DNA of 64,000 nucleotides from Amorphochlora amoebiformis (GCA_054601695.1 BAAHQB010000113.1:1-64000), one strand, 5' to 3'; counted from the first letter of the stretch, positions 19,761 through 43,927 are shown. The notes: a model not told the origin generated them from the letters alone. Program-made: numbers and translations.

Positions 19761-20049
19761 GCACCCACTTATATATTTTGATTCATTTATATGTACACAC
19801 AATGTGTATATATATAAAAATTTATTATATACATTGTATATGAGATATACAAAGAAACAGCATTCTCGTCGATGACGGAAACGAAGAGATAAAATGCAAG
19901 ACGTACAACCTTTCGAAATATTTACATCCATACATCACATGCTCAGAATGTATAAAAAACGAAACCATTTTTTTTTCTCAGCCCACCAGATATACACTAA
20001 TTCTGAGGCTATATCTCTGAAGGCGTTTCTTCACGTCCTCCACACCCAT
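17654..20049 (-). CDS. GT-A: type II membrane glycosyltransferase-like protein (3 exons, 384 aa)
   Basis: Minus-strand exons are 20049-19996, 19590-19393 and 18556-17654, all phase 0 with GT-AG introns, total 1155 nt. Residues 1-29 are basic and presumably cytosolic. About residues 30-46 ([17 protein letters not shown]) form a signal anchor, so the rest would face the secretory lumen, probably the Golgi. Landmarks follow in order: [71 protein letters not shown], a [18 protein letters not shown] block, NWACN and [13 protein letters not shown]. This order is what I remember of uncharacterised eukaryotic glycosyltransferase-like proteins distantly like RgpF/rhamnan-synthesis enzymes. Donor, acceptor and substrate cannot be read. 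The start is the first in-frame Met after an upstream stop. The first intron is filled with TA and the second with TA plus a (CT)n tract at 19259-19355. Confidence 0.82.
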
Positions 20050-20059
20050 CGAGGCCTTT

Positions 20060-22739
<2,680 letters not shown>

Positions 22740-22740
<1 letters not shown>

Positions 22741-23689
22741 TTATAAAACAGCCCTAATAATTACATGTTGTTTCCGAAATTCACAAAACTCCTTCCTATT
22801 CATTATCACCCAACAACTCTGGTAGAATCAATCCACCTCCAAACCATAATAATTCAAGACTTAATAGCCCCCAAACACCAATTCAACTGCCCTACGTCTT
22901 GTATCCCTCCCTCTTCAATTTCCGAATTGTACCCTCCTACAAGAATATCATGCTATCTCGAAGAAGCCTAAACTCGACTCGAAAGAATCAACCGCTCGCT
23001 CCGAAATTCTAATAATTTTCGATATATATATTCAGTTACACCCTCTAAACTTCAATGTTGTGAAGACCTATGAAGGTCAAGTTTATTTTCTCGTCTAGTA
23101 TCGATCAATAGAATGTCGCTCGCTCTCAGCAACCCTTTACCCCTCTTTCCCGCCCAAGTCGACGGAAACGCGTGCCAAAGCCACATTTCTTTCCCCCTTT
23201 CACATACCTTACCTTAGGCTCCATCGCACATCGATATTTTAACCTTTAGGGATAATCTCAGGGAATATTCGATCGATGGAAGGCCAAAGGAGGGGAATCC
23301 TGCCCCCGCCGGACGAGGTTGTCCTGACTTGTCCATTCGAAGGGAATTGTGACCAAACGATGTGTCACATACAGCAAAATGAATGTCACTCATGATGACC
23401 GTAGGTCACTCATAGTGACTCATTCGGAGACCTGTTTTCGCCTAGATTCATGCCCCGTTGATGGGTTTGACAATGCAAAGAGGCCATGGAAGGCCCATTA
23501 GCGACGGCAAACAGGGGTTTGCGAGCTCCCGCGATACGTACAAGATATGGTTGAAGTACAACCGGTCCCAACCTCTTACATCATCTTCCTTAGACTAGCT
23601 GTAAAATTTGGTAGTTCATCGTGCGCAGGAAGACCTTCATCTAGTTTGAGAATGGGGGTCAAAACCATGGGGTGCGAAGCCCCTCCGCC
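22740..23689. other. Unassigned unique region
   Basis: About 950 bp of non-simple sequence. 23360-23480 shares words with 14870-15065 (GTCACTCAT..TGAC and CGTTGATGGGTTTGACAATG), which suggests an old low-copy repeat. No exon could be supported. Confidence 0.4.
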
Positions 23690-24070
23690 ATGGAATTGCT
23701 AGATATCCCAGGGAGATATACTCGGTCAATACATATGCTAGGAGCTACAAGGACGATGTTTGTGACCATGAATGCGAGCAGGAAGCACCTGCAATGGCTG
23801 CTTGAGGGGCGGCAAGTTGATAGTGTGCGCACCCAAAAAAAATTGAGTGTTCTAGACATGGCGCGGAGCGAATTTTATGCTTTACGTCGAAATTTTGGCA
23901 TGAAAACGTCGAGTGAGGATATAGAAATACCTTGTCGTTTCCCGATTTTCGATTCATCGAAAAGGGGAAATTGGCTTTTTGGGGGGAGTCCTGACGGTTA
24001 CAGGTTTCCCAAAAACGTTCCAAAAATCATTGATTACACTTCGGAACCCAAATGTGGTATGGTTTTGTAA
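23690..24070 (+). CDS. Hypothetical protein, 126 aa, unrecognised
   Basis: A single open frame from an ATG at 23690 to a TAA at 24068-24070. Unlike neighbouring frames it has a balanced, non-repetitive composition. Visible features are a basic middle part (MNASRKHLQWLLEGRQ), an acidic-aromatic tail and no obvious signal peptide or membrane segment. I recognise no family. It could be an exon of a larger gene, a relic of a mobile element, or chance. A weaker upstream frame could extend it by six codons from a GTG. Confidence 0.3.
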   Translation: MELLDIPGRYTRSIHMLGATRTMFVTMNASRKHLQWLLEGRQVDSVRTQKKLSVLDMARSEFYALRRNFGMKTSSEDIEIPCRFPIFDSSKRGNWLFGGSPDGYRFPKNVPKIIDYTSEPKCGMVL

Positions 24071-24456
24071 ACCCTGCGGTTTTAGAGTTTGAGTTACATT
24101 TATATTCCTGGATTTTCCTTCTTCGATGGAAGTTAGGCTCAAGCTTCGAAACAAGTCAAAAGCTCTGACATTCGGCGAACGAAAGCGACAGATCCCTGGC
24201 GACTTAGCTTGGTCTCTTCATTATCATCCAGAGGCATGAGACTTCTTGTGGTTCAGATTTTATCAAGGAAGAGCCGGAGAGTTTTTGAAGTTTAATGTTC
24301 CATCCAATCCACGTAAAGCTTCTCGAAGCAGATCTTCCCACTCCTCTTCAATTCTTGACTAATCGGCATATCGCTCCCGGATGAATCACGGTAAACAGCC
24401 TCGAAATGTTTAGAGTCTATAATTTGGCTACGTGTAACTCATATTTTGTGCGAGGT

Positions 24457-24549
<93 letters not shown>

Positions 24550-24679
24550 AGCTTATATGTGTGTGTGTGTGGGTTAGGGTTAGGGTTAGCGTTAGGGTTA
24601 GGGCAAGGGTTAGGATTACTGTTGGGGTCAGGTTAGAGTTAGGGTTAAGGTTACACGTGTACATACGTGTACATATGAG

Positions 24680-24727
<48 letters not shown>

Positions 24728-24780
24728 GTGTGTATGTGAGTATTATATATATATATGTATATCTGTATATATAATTATAT

Positions 24781-24815
<35 letters not shown>

Positions 24816-24861
24816 TATATATAATATATATATGTAAATATATATGTGTGTATATATACAT

Positions 24862-24933
<72 letters not shown>

Positions 24934-25191
24934 GTGAGTGTGTATGTTTGTGCATGTGTATATGTGTGTGTGCGTATGTGTGTGTACGTATGTGTGCATA
25001 TGTGTATGTACATATGTGTATATATGTGTGTGTACGTATGTGTGCATATGTGTATGTACATATGTGTATATATGTGTGAATATGAATATACCCCTTTTTT
25101 ATATATGTATTTACATACGCATATTTGAAATAAAATACATATATTTATATGCACATAAGTATGAGTATTATATTAACATATACACATATAA

Positions 25192-25236
<45 letters not shown>

Positions 25237-25245
25237 TATGTATAT

Positions 25246-25308
<63 letters not shown>

Positions 25309-25655
25309 ACATATAATATATATATATATATATATGTATGTGTATATATGTGTAAAAATAAATATGTTTGAATTTTTATACATGTATATATGAATAAACA
25401 CATGTATAAATCTGGATATCTTTATAATATATATGTTCATGCATATCCTCTAAATATTTCGACATAGCTTCCACAGATTTCGTAGCTTGAACAAAAGCGC
25501 CATTCGAAAGCTCTTTGACGTCAACCACACACGTACATCTGAACATGTGCACTTAGACAAAACCTATATACCCTCACCCTCTATGCAGGTCCATAGATTC
25601 CTAGAGATCCTTTGTGACATTAAGAAGAATATATTGCATAAGTATTAATATATAC

Positions 25656-25701
<46 letters not shown>

Positions 25702-26628
25702 TTATATATGTATATACATATACGCATATACATACTTACATATGTAACTAATAGTTGGAAAAATGTTTATTATATAAATATATCTATAATATTGTATATA
25801 GGGTTAGGTTGTCCTCCACATTGAAGGCGATTATTGCGAGGATAGGATGGCATGACATGACATGACATACACGAAGGGCCTGCTTACCAACCTATCAACA
25901 ACTCCACTAGACACAGCGACAATAAGCTCTCCTAATATCCACATTTTGCCTCGAGGTCGACTTGAAGGTCATCAAGAAATACACTCTCTTCAGCTTACGG
26001 GAGGGACAAGCTGTTGGGAGCCGACATGCCATCATTTACTGGAGTGGTCATTCGTCAGATAAACAGTCATGAGTCATGACACCTGATAAATTATACCAGG
26101 AATCCAAGATGAATAATGAATTTACTACAACTACCGCAAGAACCCTTAATTAATGGCTTATTGGCGCTATAGGTTCCACGATTCTTTCAACCTAATATTG
26201 TATAGAATCTACTATAGATTCCACATCGTTCCACCTATCTATAATTAAGGTTTATCTAAGTGCACGCTGCTAGTAGTATAGGTTCCAGACTTCTTTCAAC
26301 CTAATTATTATTAGGGTTATATAAGGTGCACAATGGGTCAATTCTTTTGTCGGGAGAACAGTTATTCTGGACAATTTCTGGTAATATTCCATTTGATAAA
26401 ACCTTTCTTTTAAAGGTCTTTATATTATTCTTGAGTAAGCACCGAATAATATATAAACAAGAAACATAAACTTCTCTTAATATTACTTAATACAGATTAA
26501 ACACCCGGCTGACATGTGGATGACTCTTATCAAGGTAGTAGCTTTTCGAGACATTTGGGCCCACGCCGTAGAACAAGGTTTCCTCGCGGACTTCCACATC
26601 TATCTGCCAATAGTTAGATTTGGAAGTC
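24071..26628. repeat. TA/TG arrays with interstitial telomere, then unique 5' flank of GT-B
   Basis: 24455-24545 is a pure TA array, followed by (TG)n and at 24571-24655 degenerate TTAGGG units in plus orientation. 24680-25440 alternates TA, TG and CA tracts, including a TGTGTGCATATGTGTATGTACATA-like duplicated stretch (about 24990-25075). 25640-25700 is TA. 25790-26628 is unique sequence upstream of GT-B. It contains a CATGA pentamer run (25852-25868) and two similar blocks (GGTTCCACGATTCTTTCAACCTAAT near 26170 and GGTTCCAGACTTCTTTCAACC near 26280). No promoter motif is assigned. Confidence 0.65.
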
Positions 26629-34483
<7,855 letters not shown>

Positions 34484-34549
34484 TACTTTAACAATACTGC
34501 TGCGGCCTTGTGGAGATTTAGAAATTCACCAACAATAATCATGAAATAT

Positions 34550-35892
34550 GAGCTGTACACTAGTAGACTACTAGACTAGACTAGCATATACAGATGAAGC
34601 TGTACGTGTACAGGTGGTCGGGGTTAGGGTGTTGTTAGGGTCAGGGTTAGGGTCAGGATTAGGGTTGATTTAGAACTAGTCTAGTTGGGTTAATCTAGTT
34701 AATGTTACTCAGTCGGACGGGACTCACGGTTACTAATTTAGCTAATACTAGTAATACTAGCACAGAGCAATGGTCTTTATGGTTGGTAAGGGACTAGGTT
34801 AGGCCTAGGGTAAGCTAGGTAAGGGCTAACCCGCGAATACTCACTAGACTCAAGTAGTGGTAATCTAGGTAATAATGCATTTCTTGGATGTATATCATTT
34901 GTAACGTGACAATTTATAACGGTTGTGTTATGTTTTTCGTAGATCTAGAGATCTCATGCATAATCTCTAGAACTTAGGCCATATCTAGTACTAGAGTATA
35001 TATCAATGACTATTCTACTATTAGCACACGCTAGACACGGTATATCTAGTATATATGCTGATGATCAATCATTAACTTATTGAGTCCCAGTCTAGCAGTA
35101 TCTGGAGTATCTGGAGTATGATAATAGACTCTAGCAACTAGACTAACTTGATACTACTGTAATATTATCCCTTGCTTGTCTAGTACTATCTAGACTATAC
35201 TAGTACAGTCTAGACGTACTGTCTGTATTACTAGTATTACTACTAGCTAGACTAGTAGTACTACGAGGATTAGAGCCTAGTAGAGTATATCTACTAGATC
35301 TAGTACTATGAATCTATGATCCAGATCATATCTACTCTATAGAACTATGCTAACTACTACAAGTAGTATAACTCGTTACTAGCTAGTGGATTCCAGATAT
35401 ATCTCACTGATCCAAAAAAAAAAAAAATAAAATAAAATTAAATAAATAAACTCTTCCCGTATGCTCAATTAAGTACTCTAGTATACTGAATGTCACTGCT
35501 GAGAATTATTCTTACTAGTCTTATGCTATATCCATGATCGGCATATTCTACTATGATCTAGATGGTATACGTATATAATGCGAAATCGATCATCGGCCTA
35601 TTCTCTAGATTCGACTATGCTAGTATGATTCGTCTAGATGATATACTAGATATAACGCTATAAGCATCGCTCATCCGCCTCTTCTACTATGATCTAGATC
35701 ATGTACGAGATATGATGCTATATCGATCATCGGCCTATTCCTAGTATTCTACGATGATCTAGATGATATGATGCTATATCGATCATAAGCCTATTCCTAG
35801 TATTCTACGATGATCTAGATGATATGATGCTCTATCGGTCATCGGCCTATTCTACTATGATCTAGATGATATGATGCTGTATCGATCATTGG

Positions 35893-35933
<41 letters not shown>

Positions 35934-36420
35934 TACAGTAATTCCTACTATGATCTAGATGATATACTCAGATAATACTCTACATACTCTAGATACTAGA
36001 TACTAGTACTAGTATGTACAGAATAGTAGTACGTACCTTCTGCAGACCTTCGGCAGTATTTTACATCATGAGATACTAGTAGTAGTAGTATGCGTCTAGC
36101 TACATCTGTACATGTATGTAGATAGTATATCATACTGTCAGTCAGATCCAATCGATACTAGCGATACTGCGGCAATTCGATTATGGACTACAGACCAGTA
36201 GATAGAAACCTCAACTAGTGCAAGAGTCTGCCAAGAGACTTAATGGGTATAGAATAATTAGTAGAATTAAAACAACAAGAGTATCTAGAGTGTTCACGGT
36301 CGATCGATCACGAATATCGATTACTGGACAATGGACATGCTTAAACTCTCCACTACTAGATTAACTAGATTAAGATAATCTATATAATACTACTAATAAA
36401 CTAGAATAGGGTGTCACAGT
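34550..36420. repeat. CTAG-rich island with about 50-bp tandem repeat
   Basis: This 1.9 kb stretch follows the GT-B stop. It is packed with CTAG, ACTAGT and TCTAGA words. 34617-34670 holds degenerate TTAGGG/TCAGGG units. 35530-35900 holds about seven imperfect copies of a 45-60 bp unit containing ATCGATCATCGGCCTATTCT and CTATGATCTAGATGATAT. One short TA array lies at 35896-35930. No coding sequence is recognised. Confidence 0.75.
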
Positions 36421-36443
36421 AACTCATATATAATGTATGTATG

Positions 36444-36474
<31 letters not shown>

Positions 36475-36475
36475 G

Positions 36476-36526
<51 letters not shown>

Positions 36527-37176
36527 TGATAGTAATATAAAACACTTGAATTAACTAGTACTGGTAGTAGAAACAGTGGGATATCCCCAACATAGTAGAA
36601 TTGTAAGTAATTAAATATGACTCAGTCTGGGTATGACGCGTATATATGAATGCGCAGTGAGTCATGGTCATTGAAATTTCAAAACGTGGAGACATTAGGA
36701 ATATCACCAACACAGTTTTATATTATCGAATTGTTAGACATTATTTAGGTCTTATACTATCATTATTAATTACCAAGTCACTTAAATTACAGTGTATGTA
36801 CCTCTCTCTGTGCCATTAATTAAGTCTCTATAATCCTAGATATAACCCGCTCTCTTATAACCTCTCTCTCATACCTCTTTCTCTCATAACCTCTTAATCT
36901 CATAACCTCTTGCTCTCATAACCTCTTTCTCTCATTACCTCTCTCTCTCAAACATTAATCTCTCAAGCATTACTCTCTCTCTCAAACATTACTCTCTCTC
37001 TCTCTCAAACATAGTCGCTCTCCCTGTCGTGAAGCCTCTTCGTTATTAGCTCTATCGTTATTCGCTCTATCATTATAGCTCTATCATTAATACTCTTTCT
37101 CAAGCTAAACAAATCCTCTCTTACTCTGTCTTAAATGTATGCACATATACATATGTGTATATGTGTGATATACTAT

Positions 37177-37215
<39 letters not shown>

Positions 37216-37272
37216 CAGCTGGATAAATATGATTAAATGTGTATATGTATTCAGACACAGAAACTCAAGACA

Positions 37273-37305
<33 letters not shown>

Positions 37306-37422
37306 AATATATATTTATACAGCTGGATATATACATGATTAAATGTGTATATGTATTCAGACACAGAAACTCAAAACAAGCGTCGGTTTTCATACTTCAG
37401 GTTCTCAAAACCTGTATAAATA

Positions 37423-37466
<44 letters not shown>

Positions 37467-38678
37467 TGTAAATACGTGATACATATATATTTCTATACAT
37501 ATATACACATGTATTTATGAGCACACACACATATTCTAAAGCAACGCTGATATTCGAGACTCGACGCGCTGGTTGGTTGGGTTGCAACACTGCAATGTGG
37601 TCACTCACTCACCCAACTTCGTCCAGAAGTGAAATCCGTATCAGAACACAAAATTCACTCTCACAGCAGTAATTTATGCCACCCTACTACATGTACATGT
37701 ACCGATGTTCAATCGGACGCTTATAATACCACCGGCGCGACGGCTGCTAGTCATATCAGCTACGAGAAGACCACCGGCACTTACGTCACAATCCCGGTTT
37801 TCCGTTAACAGCACTGCAGATTGCAGGAGATTTCATCACCGGTTTTCCGGGGAATCCCGGATGTCGCTGATAAGGCGATCGCCCTTTGTCCAGTGAGAGT
37901 ATGCGGCCTGGACCCCACGGGGTCTACAGCCGGGGTTACGGAGTATTCGGGTAGCTAGGCCACGGGCCTTATGGGCATTCTCTGGATTTTATTGTTAGGG
38001 TTGAGGATGCTAGAGAGCGATGTAAATTTAGGTGTGGAGTGACATAGCATGACGTAGCGATATGTAACGCGTTACTGAAGAGCGTGTCATTGCAGGCATT
38101 GGCTTCCCGGCATGTCAGAGGTTTCGTGAGATAGATCAACAATTGCGCGAAAAAAACATCAACACATCCACATGTTGAACCGAAGTTCCTCAGATTGGTT
38201 CCGAGGTCAAGAAATCGGAAAAAAATGCTTCGGCGGACCCCCACCCGACGGAGGAGAAAGGTCCACGCTCATTTAAGCGGTCCCTGCATGAACCCAGACC
38301 CATACACACATTTTACACGATCGAAACAATCTCTACTCTCGCCAGATCATTGGTCTAAATATTTACACAGAGCAGTATGTTTATGCTTACATGCGTGTGC
38401 TTTCGACGTAGGACGCAAGGCTGAGAATGTTTTCGTCAAATACGTGTGAGAAACAAACACTTGAATTCCAACTGCAATACTAACATCCAAATCGACCCGT
38501 TCTGTACACTAACGTACATAACTTCGTTACATTTACGTAGTACAAGTATACGGATTGCACGTGTCAAGCACGTGTGAGAAATAAAAAGTGTATATCTTTC
38601 AACTGCGGACCTCACGTCTAAACACATTCTTGAGCCTGCATACGAATATTATACGTATCAATGTACGTTATAAAACAT

Positions 38679-38741
<63 letters not shown>

Positions 38742-38816
38742 ACATATATATAGACTTACATGTATCTGCGTGTAATAGATATTGGTATTAATTGATGTAT
38801 GTGTAATTTATACTTG
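36421..38816. repeat. Mixed repeats and unique 5' flank of the channel-like gene
   Basis: 36440-36525 is TA. 36800-37020 has CTCTCATAACCTCTTT-type repeats. 37216-37275 and 37319-37380 are direct copies (CAGCTGGATA...GTATATGTATTCAGACAC) separated by TA. 38440-38480 and 38565-38600 share ACGTGTGAGAAA.AAA...TTCAACTGC. 37500-38640 is otherwise unique; several ORFs of 60-90 codons occur on both strands but none has a recognisable domain. The missing first exon(s) of the channel-like gene should lie here. Confidence 0.55.
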
Positions 38817-38819
38817 CAG

Positions 38820-38971
38820 GTATATTCCATACATCAGTAACATTGATACGAGCGCTCAGACCTTCTCTCTCAGGTATTATGTGAAATCCTTCACAAAACG
38901 ATACGTACTACAAAACATAATAAGCACGTACAAAATACAAATCAAATACGATAAATATGTATGGTATATAA

Positions 38972-39059
<88 letters not shown>

Positions 39060-39128
39060 ATACATGTGTATATGTTATATGTACACAAAACATGTAGTTA
39101 CAGATGCAGATAATATATATACATATAT

Positions 39129-39175
<47 letters not shown>

Positions 39176-39262
39176 TATATGTGTTTATCAGGGTAGATTA
39201 TGACCTGTTTTGGAGGGCTACAGATGAAGACATAAAAGTAGATTATATACTACACTACACAC

Positions 39263-39343
<81 letters not shown>

Positions 39344-39432
39344 AAGTAATATTAATATTTGTGTGTAGGAAGTAATAATTTATGTGCATTATTCAGATTT
39401 ACTTACATCTGTCCATGCACATTTATACATGC

Positions 39433-39493
<61 letters not shown>

Positions 39494-39672
39494 AAGTAAT
39501 ATTAATATTTGTGTGTAAGAAGTAATAATTTATGTGCATTATTCAGATTTACTTATATGAGTCCATGCACATTTATATATGCTACAGAAGACTGTATTGT
39601 ATTTACCTATATGGGGGATGTATATAAATGAATATATAATATAAATGAATATATACGCTATAAGTATATATG

Positions 39673-39707
<35 letters not shown>

Positions 39708-40160
39708 GTATATAATGTATGTATGTATGTATACAAGGTATCAATCGTGAATAAGAGTTATCCAGAAGAAAACATGCGGGGCCTCTCCCATTCGTCTTTC
39801 TCTTTCCCTCCCTCACTCTCTCGAAACACCTCTCTCTCTCACTTTCTTCCCCCTCTCTCCCTCCCTCAGTCTCTCCCTCCCAGTCTCTCCCTTCCTCTCT
39901 CTCTCCCACTCCCTTGTCCCCCTCTCTCTCCTGTTGTGCTCTATTATTGTTATTGTACTTCTATGCTGATGTCTGCGTGCATCTATCCCTTTGTGTTGAC
40001 GATTTGAACTACCGTTTTGGAGAAATGGGAGGGTTTGGGTTTGGATCGTAGCGGCTACGAGCCAGTGGGGTACAAGCCTAGGCTGGTGCTACAAAACGCT
40101 TCGTCCATGGACAAATGTGATCCGGTCACCGAATTTATAACAACTATATTATAGATATGA

Positions 40161-40213
<53 letters not shown>

Positions 40214-40242
40214 TACATTATATATATATATATATATTTATA

Positions 40243-40304
<62 letters not shown>

Positions 40305-40307
40305 GCA

Positions 40308-40340
<33 letters not shown>

Positions 40341-40464
40341 AATACAATATATATATATATATACATAAATATGATTAGTACATGGATAGGTAATGCAAGA
40401 AAACGGAGGTATGTACACCATTCAGAAAGTTAAGGAACTTGGAAACAAACAAATGTACCACACA

Positions 40465-40557
<93 letters not shown>

Positions 40558-40646
40558 TATACATATGTATACATTTTTGTATATGTATGTGTATGTATAT
40601 ATATAGCAAAAAGACATACATAAATACGTATAATATATATATATAT

Positions 40647-40678
<32 letters not shown>

Positions 40679-40754
40679 AATGTATATATATGTATATATA
40701 TGTGTGTATGTATTTATAGTATATATATATATATATATATATACGCGATATGCG

Positions 40755-40814
<60 letters not shown>

Positions 40815-40890
40815 GGAACTTTGTGCGTATGGAAGTTAGGGCTACGTTTATTGAAGGCATACACACATTTAAACATATCCTACAAATATA

Positions 40891-40950
<60 letters not shown>

Positions 40951-41103
40951 GTATATATATATATATTATATTATATATATATAGATATAGATATATAATT
41001 ATAATATATAAAAGATACAATGTGTGTGTATATATATATATACACATATATGGATATATAAGTCCGATATACCTGTGGTACGGTAGTAGGCAATGATCTC
41101 CTT

Positions 41104-41141
<38 letters not shown>

Positions 41142-41831
41142 ATATATAAAGTATAAAATGATACGTAACTGAAGTGATTGATATTCAGCTTTCAATACCG
41201 ACAACTTCCCGTTCGATACCCAGCAGCTGGTAATCCCTCTCTGTCTATCATTTCAGACGGCAGACGTAAGACGATTCGCTCCAATATCTCCAGGTTCCAA
41301 ATCCAAAATCCAAAACCCAAAATCCAAAACCCAAAATCCAAAATCCAAAACCCAAAATCCAAAACCTAAAATCCAAAACCCAAAATCCAAAACCTAAAAT
41401 CCAAAACCCAAAATCCAAAACCCAAAATGCAAAGACCAAAATCCAATACCCAAAATCCAAAGCTGACATGGCCATATCTGAAATAGCCAAATACAAATCC
41501 AATCTCTGGTCTCTAACAGTCCAAGCCCACCCCAACAACCCTGATTGCGCATACCAACTCTTTTCCCGATCTAAATCCCTAATTCCTTTTCCCAAGTCTA
41601 ACCCTCAACCCAAACCCTAACCCTTGCCTTAATCACTCCGTCCAAACACACACACCTCGACCCGAACCCCTAGCCAAGCCAAGGTTTTCGCAAAGTTTTA
41701 GGGGGGTGTTCTGATGAAGCTTATAGTCTGACAAAACATCCTTAAATCCTTCATACATGTTTGAATCATTCATTTGCGGCAGACGGGGATATAGTCTACG
41801 TTCTCTCGGAGTTCAACGCCATTGACGAATG
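38820..41831 (+). CDS. Pentameric ligand-gated ion channel-like extracellular domain (partial)
   Basis: Seven exons join with agreeing phases: 38820-38873, 39192-39237, 40023-40124, 40390-40454, 40816-40856, 41189-41293 and 41783-41831. In order they give [32 protein letters not shown], a [19 protein letters not shown] block, [38 protein letters not shown] and [13 protein letters not shown]. FPFDxQ with an upstream xFW and LxLxNA is the known pattern of the ligand-binding beta-sandwich of the Cys-loop/Pro-loop family. No Cys precedes FPFD, so a Cys-loop disulphide is unlikely, as in bacterial-type members. The fifth intron has a GC donor (GAAG|GCATAC). The first exon enters in phase 2, so an upstream exon with start and signal peptide is missing. 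The four pore helices were not found downstream, so the gene may be truncated or may resume beyond repeats. Confidence 0.68.
39340..39590. repeat. 88-bp direct duplication around a TA array
   Basis: AAAGTAATATTAATATTTGT through CATGCACATTTATA occurs at about 39344-39432 and again at 39493-39582, separated by a pure TA array. It lies in the second intron of the channel-like gene. Confidence 0.85.
39780..39945. repeat. CT-rich tract
   Basis: TCTCTCCCTCC-type pyrimidine repeat upstream of the third channel-like exon. Confidence 0.8.
41294..41465. repeat. 14-bp repeat CCAAAATCCAAAAC
   Basis: About 11 units of AAAATCCAAAACCC with a few ATCCAAAT and CCTAAAATCC variants. It starts exactly at a splice donor of the channel-like gene (CCAG|GTTCCAAATCC) and would be intronic. 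41580-41630 downstream has a few CCCTAACCC-like words. Confidence 0.88.
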
Positions 41832-41879
41832 GTTCCTGCCCTTAATCAACTAACCCGATTACCAAGGGAGACCGACCTC

Positions 41880-42180
41880 TCGTGCTCTCTCTATCTCTAC
41901 CGCTCTCTAGCGCTCTCTCCATCTCTCACGCTCTCTCCCTCTCTCGCGCGCTTTCTCTCTCATATTCCCCCCCTCTCTCTCTGCTGTCTGTTTCCCTCAC
42001 TGAGTCAATCGAGGTTGTGTTGTTGTTGAGTCGATCGGTTGTGATTGAGCGATCGAGGTTGTGTTGTTGGTAATGGACTCCTTTTGTGCTTGAGCTGCTT
42101 GTGCTCCTCTCTTTCTCTCCCTCCTCTATTTCCTCATCTTTCACACCTCCGTCAATTTTATTTTACTCGATCAACAGAGG
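41880..42180. repeat. CTCTCT block and GTTGTGTTGTT duplication
   Basis: 41876-41990 is CGCTCTCTC-type pyrimidine repeat. 42005-42080 contains two copies of GATCGAGGTTGTGTTGTTG. No exon is recognised. Confidence 0.6.
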
Positions 42181-42860
42181 CCTTCTGAGAGATCTAGCGG
42201 CAGATGACTTGGGGTTAAGGTTAGGGTTAGGGTTGAGGGATATAGCACCAGATCTAGAGATAGATCTAGCGACAGACCTGCCGATTGAGTTGGCGACTAG
42301 TTGGCGACTGAGCTAGCGACAGATCTAGCTAGAGATCTACGAGATCTAGCTAGAGATCTAGCTAGAGATCTAGCTAGAGATCTAGCTAGAGATCTAGCTA
42401 GAGATCTAAGAGATCTAGCTAGAGATCTAGCTAGAGATCTAGCTAGAGATCTAAGAGATCTAGCTAGAGATCTAGCTAGAGATCTAAGAGATCTAGCTAG
42501 AGATCTAGCTAGAGATCTAGCTAGAGATCTAAGAGATCTAGCTAGAGATCTAGCTAGAGATCTAAGAGATCTAGCTAGAGATCTAGCTAGAGATCTAAGA
42601 GATCTAGCTAGAGATCTAAGAGATCTAGCTAGAGATCTAAGAGATCTAGCTAGAGATCTAAGAGATCTAGCTAGAGATCTAAGAGATCTAGCTAGAGATC
42701 TAAGAGATCTAGCTAGAGATCTAGCTAGAGATCTAGCCAGGGATCTAGCCAGAGATCTAGCTAGAGATTTAAGAGATCTAGGTAGATAGATCTAAGAGAT
42801 CTAGCTAGAGAGAGATCTAAGAGATTTAGGTAGAGATCTAAGAGATGAAGGGAGAGACAC
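42180..42860. repeat. Palindromic minisatellite AGATCTAGCTAG
   Basis: 42210-42235 carries TTAGGG units. 42310-42850 consists of 12-bp AGATCTAGCTAG and 9-bp AGATCTAAG units in irregular order, over 40 units in all. AGATCT and CTAG are self-complementary, so each strand could fold on itself. As 12 and 9 are multiples of three, one plus frame stays open for 162 codons (Leu-Ala-Arg-Asp). This is probably a coincidence of unit length. Confidence 0.9.
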
Positions 42861-42879
42861 CTCTTATTCTGTCTTTATA

Positions 42880-42893
42880 AGCTTCTTTCCGAG

Positions 42894-42944
<51 letters not shown>

Positions 42945-43453
42945 GTATATTTATATATGTATATGTTTATGTATTACATAAACTACTACGTGTATTTTTA
43001 CCTATATATATATATATATATATATATACACGTATATATATATATATATATATACACGTATATACATATATATATATATATAATATATGTTATATATGCA
43101 TATATAGAAATATAAAACTCTCAGGAAGATTACATCCGCCCATGCCAAAATCTATGCAGACAGCTCCAACTACCCTTGGTATCACACAACGATATCCGAT
43201 ACTATGTATGTATATTCATGCACACAACTCCAACTACCCTTGGTATCGCACAAGCATTTCTGATACTATGTATATATGTCCACATTCATGCAGACAACTC
43301 CAACTACCCTTGGTATCACACAAAATCTCGCTATCTACTATATATATACCAACTTTATTATACCGCAGAACGTCTACATGCCAACATTTGTGCGCATAAT
43401 TACAACCCTTGCCATCACACAACACCTCTACATCAAACTACTCAATGGTATGT

Positions 43454-43513
<60 letters not shown>

Positions 43514-43637
43514 TATGCGAGGTGTACGACGTACATTCGAGTGTCGCGTAAGCCTTGGAATGTAGTCTGGAAGTATTTTACCCTCGTCAGGTTCATATAG
43601 ATACATATTAATACATGGGAATATAATATAGTAATAT

Positions 43638-43688
<51 letters not shown>

Positions 43689-43772
43689 ATGTATACATAT
43701 ATGTATACATATATGTACATATAATATATATATATATATATATATGGATTAATTATAGAATATGCGACGTAT

Positions 43773-43818
<46 letters not shown>

Positions 43819-43851
43819 TTAAACATATATATATATATATACTATTATATA

Positions 43852-43927
<76 letters not shown>

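Noticed and set aside
41228-41254. A 27-nt GT-AG intron (GTAATCCC...TTTCAG) in the channel-like exon
   Set aside because: It is divisible by three and has no stop. Reading through gives VIPLCLSFQ, which fits the hydrophobic strand expected after FPFDTQQL, so retention is preferred; splicing cannot be excluded.
42301-42789. 162-codon plus ORF (Leu-Ala-Arg-Asp)
   Set aside because: Unit lengths of 12 and 9 bp keep the frame open; no start context, splice link or unique sequence. Kept only as a finding about the array.
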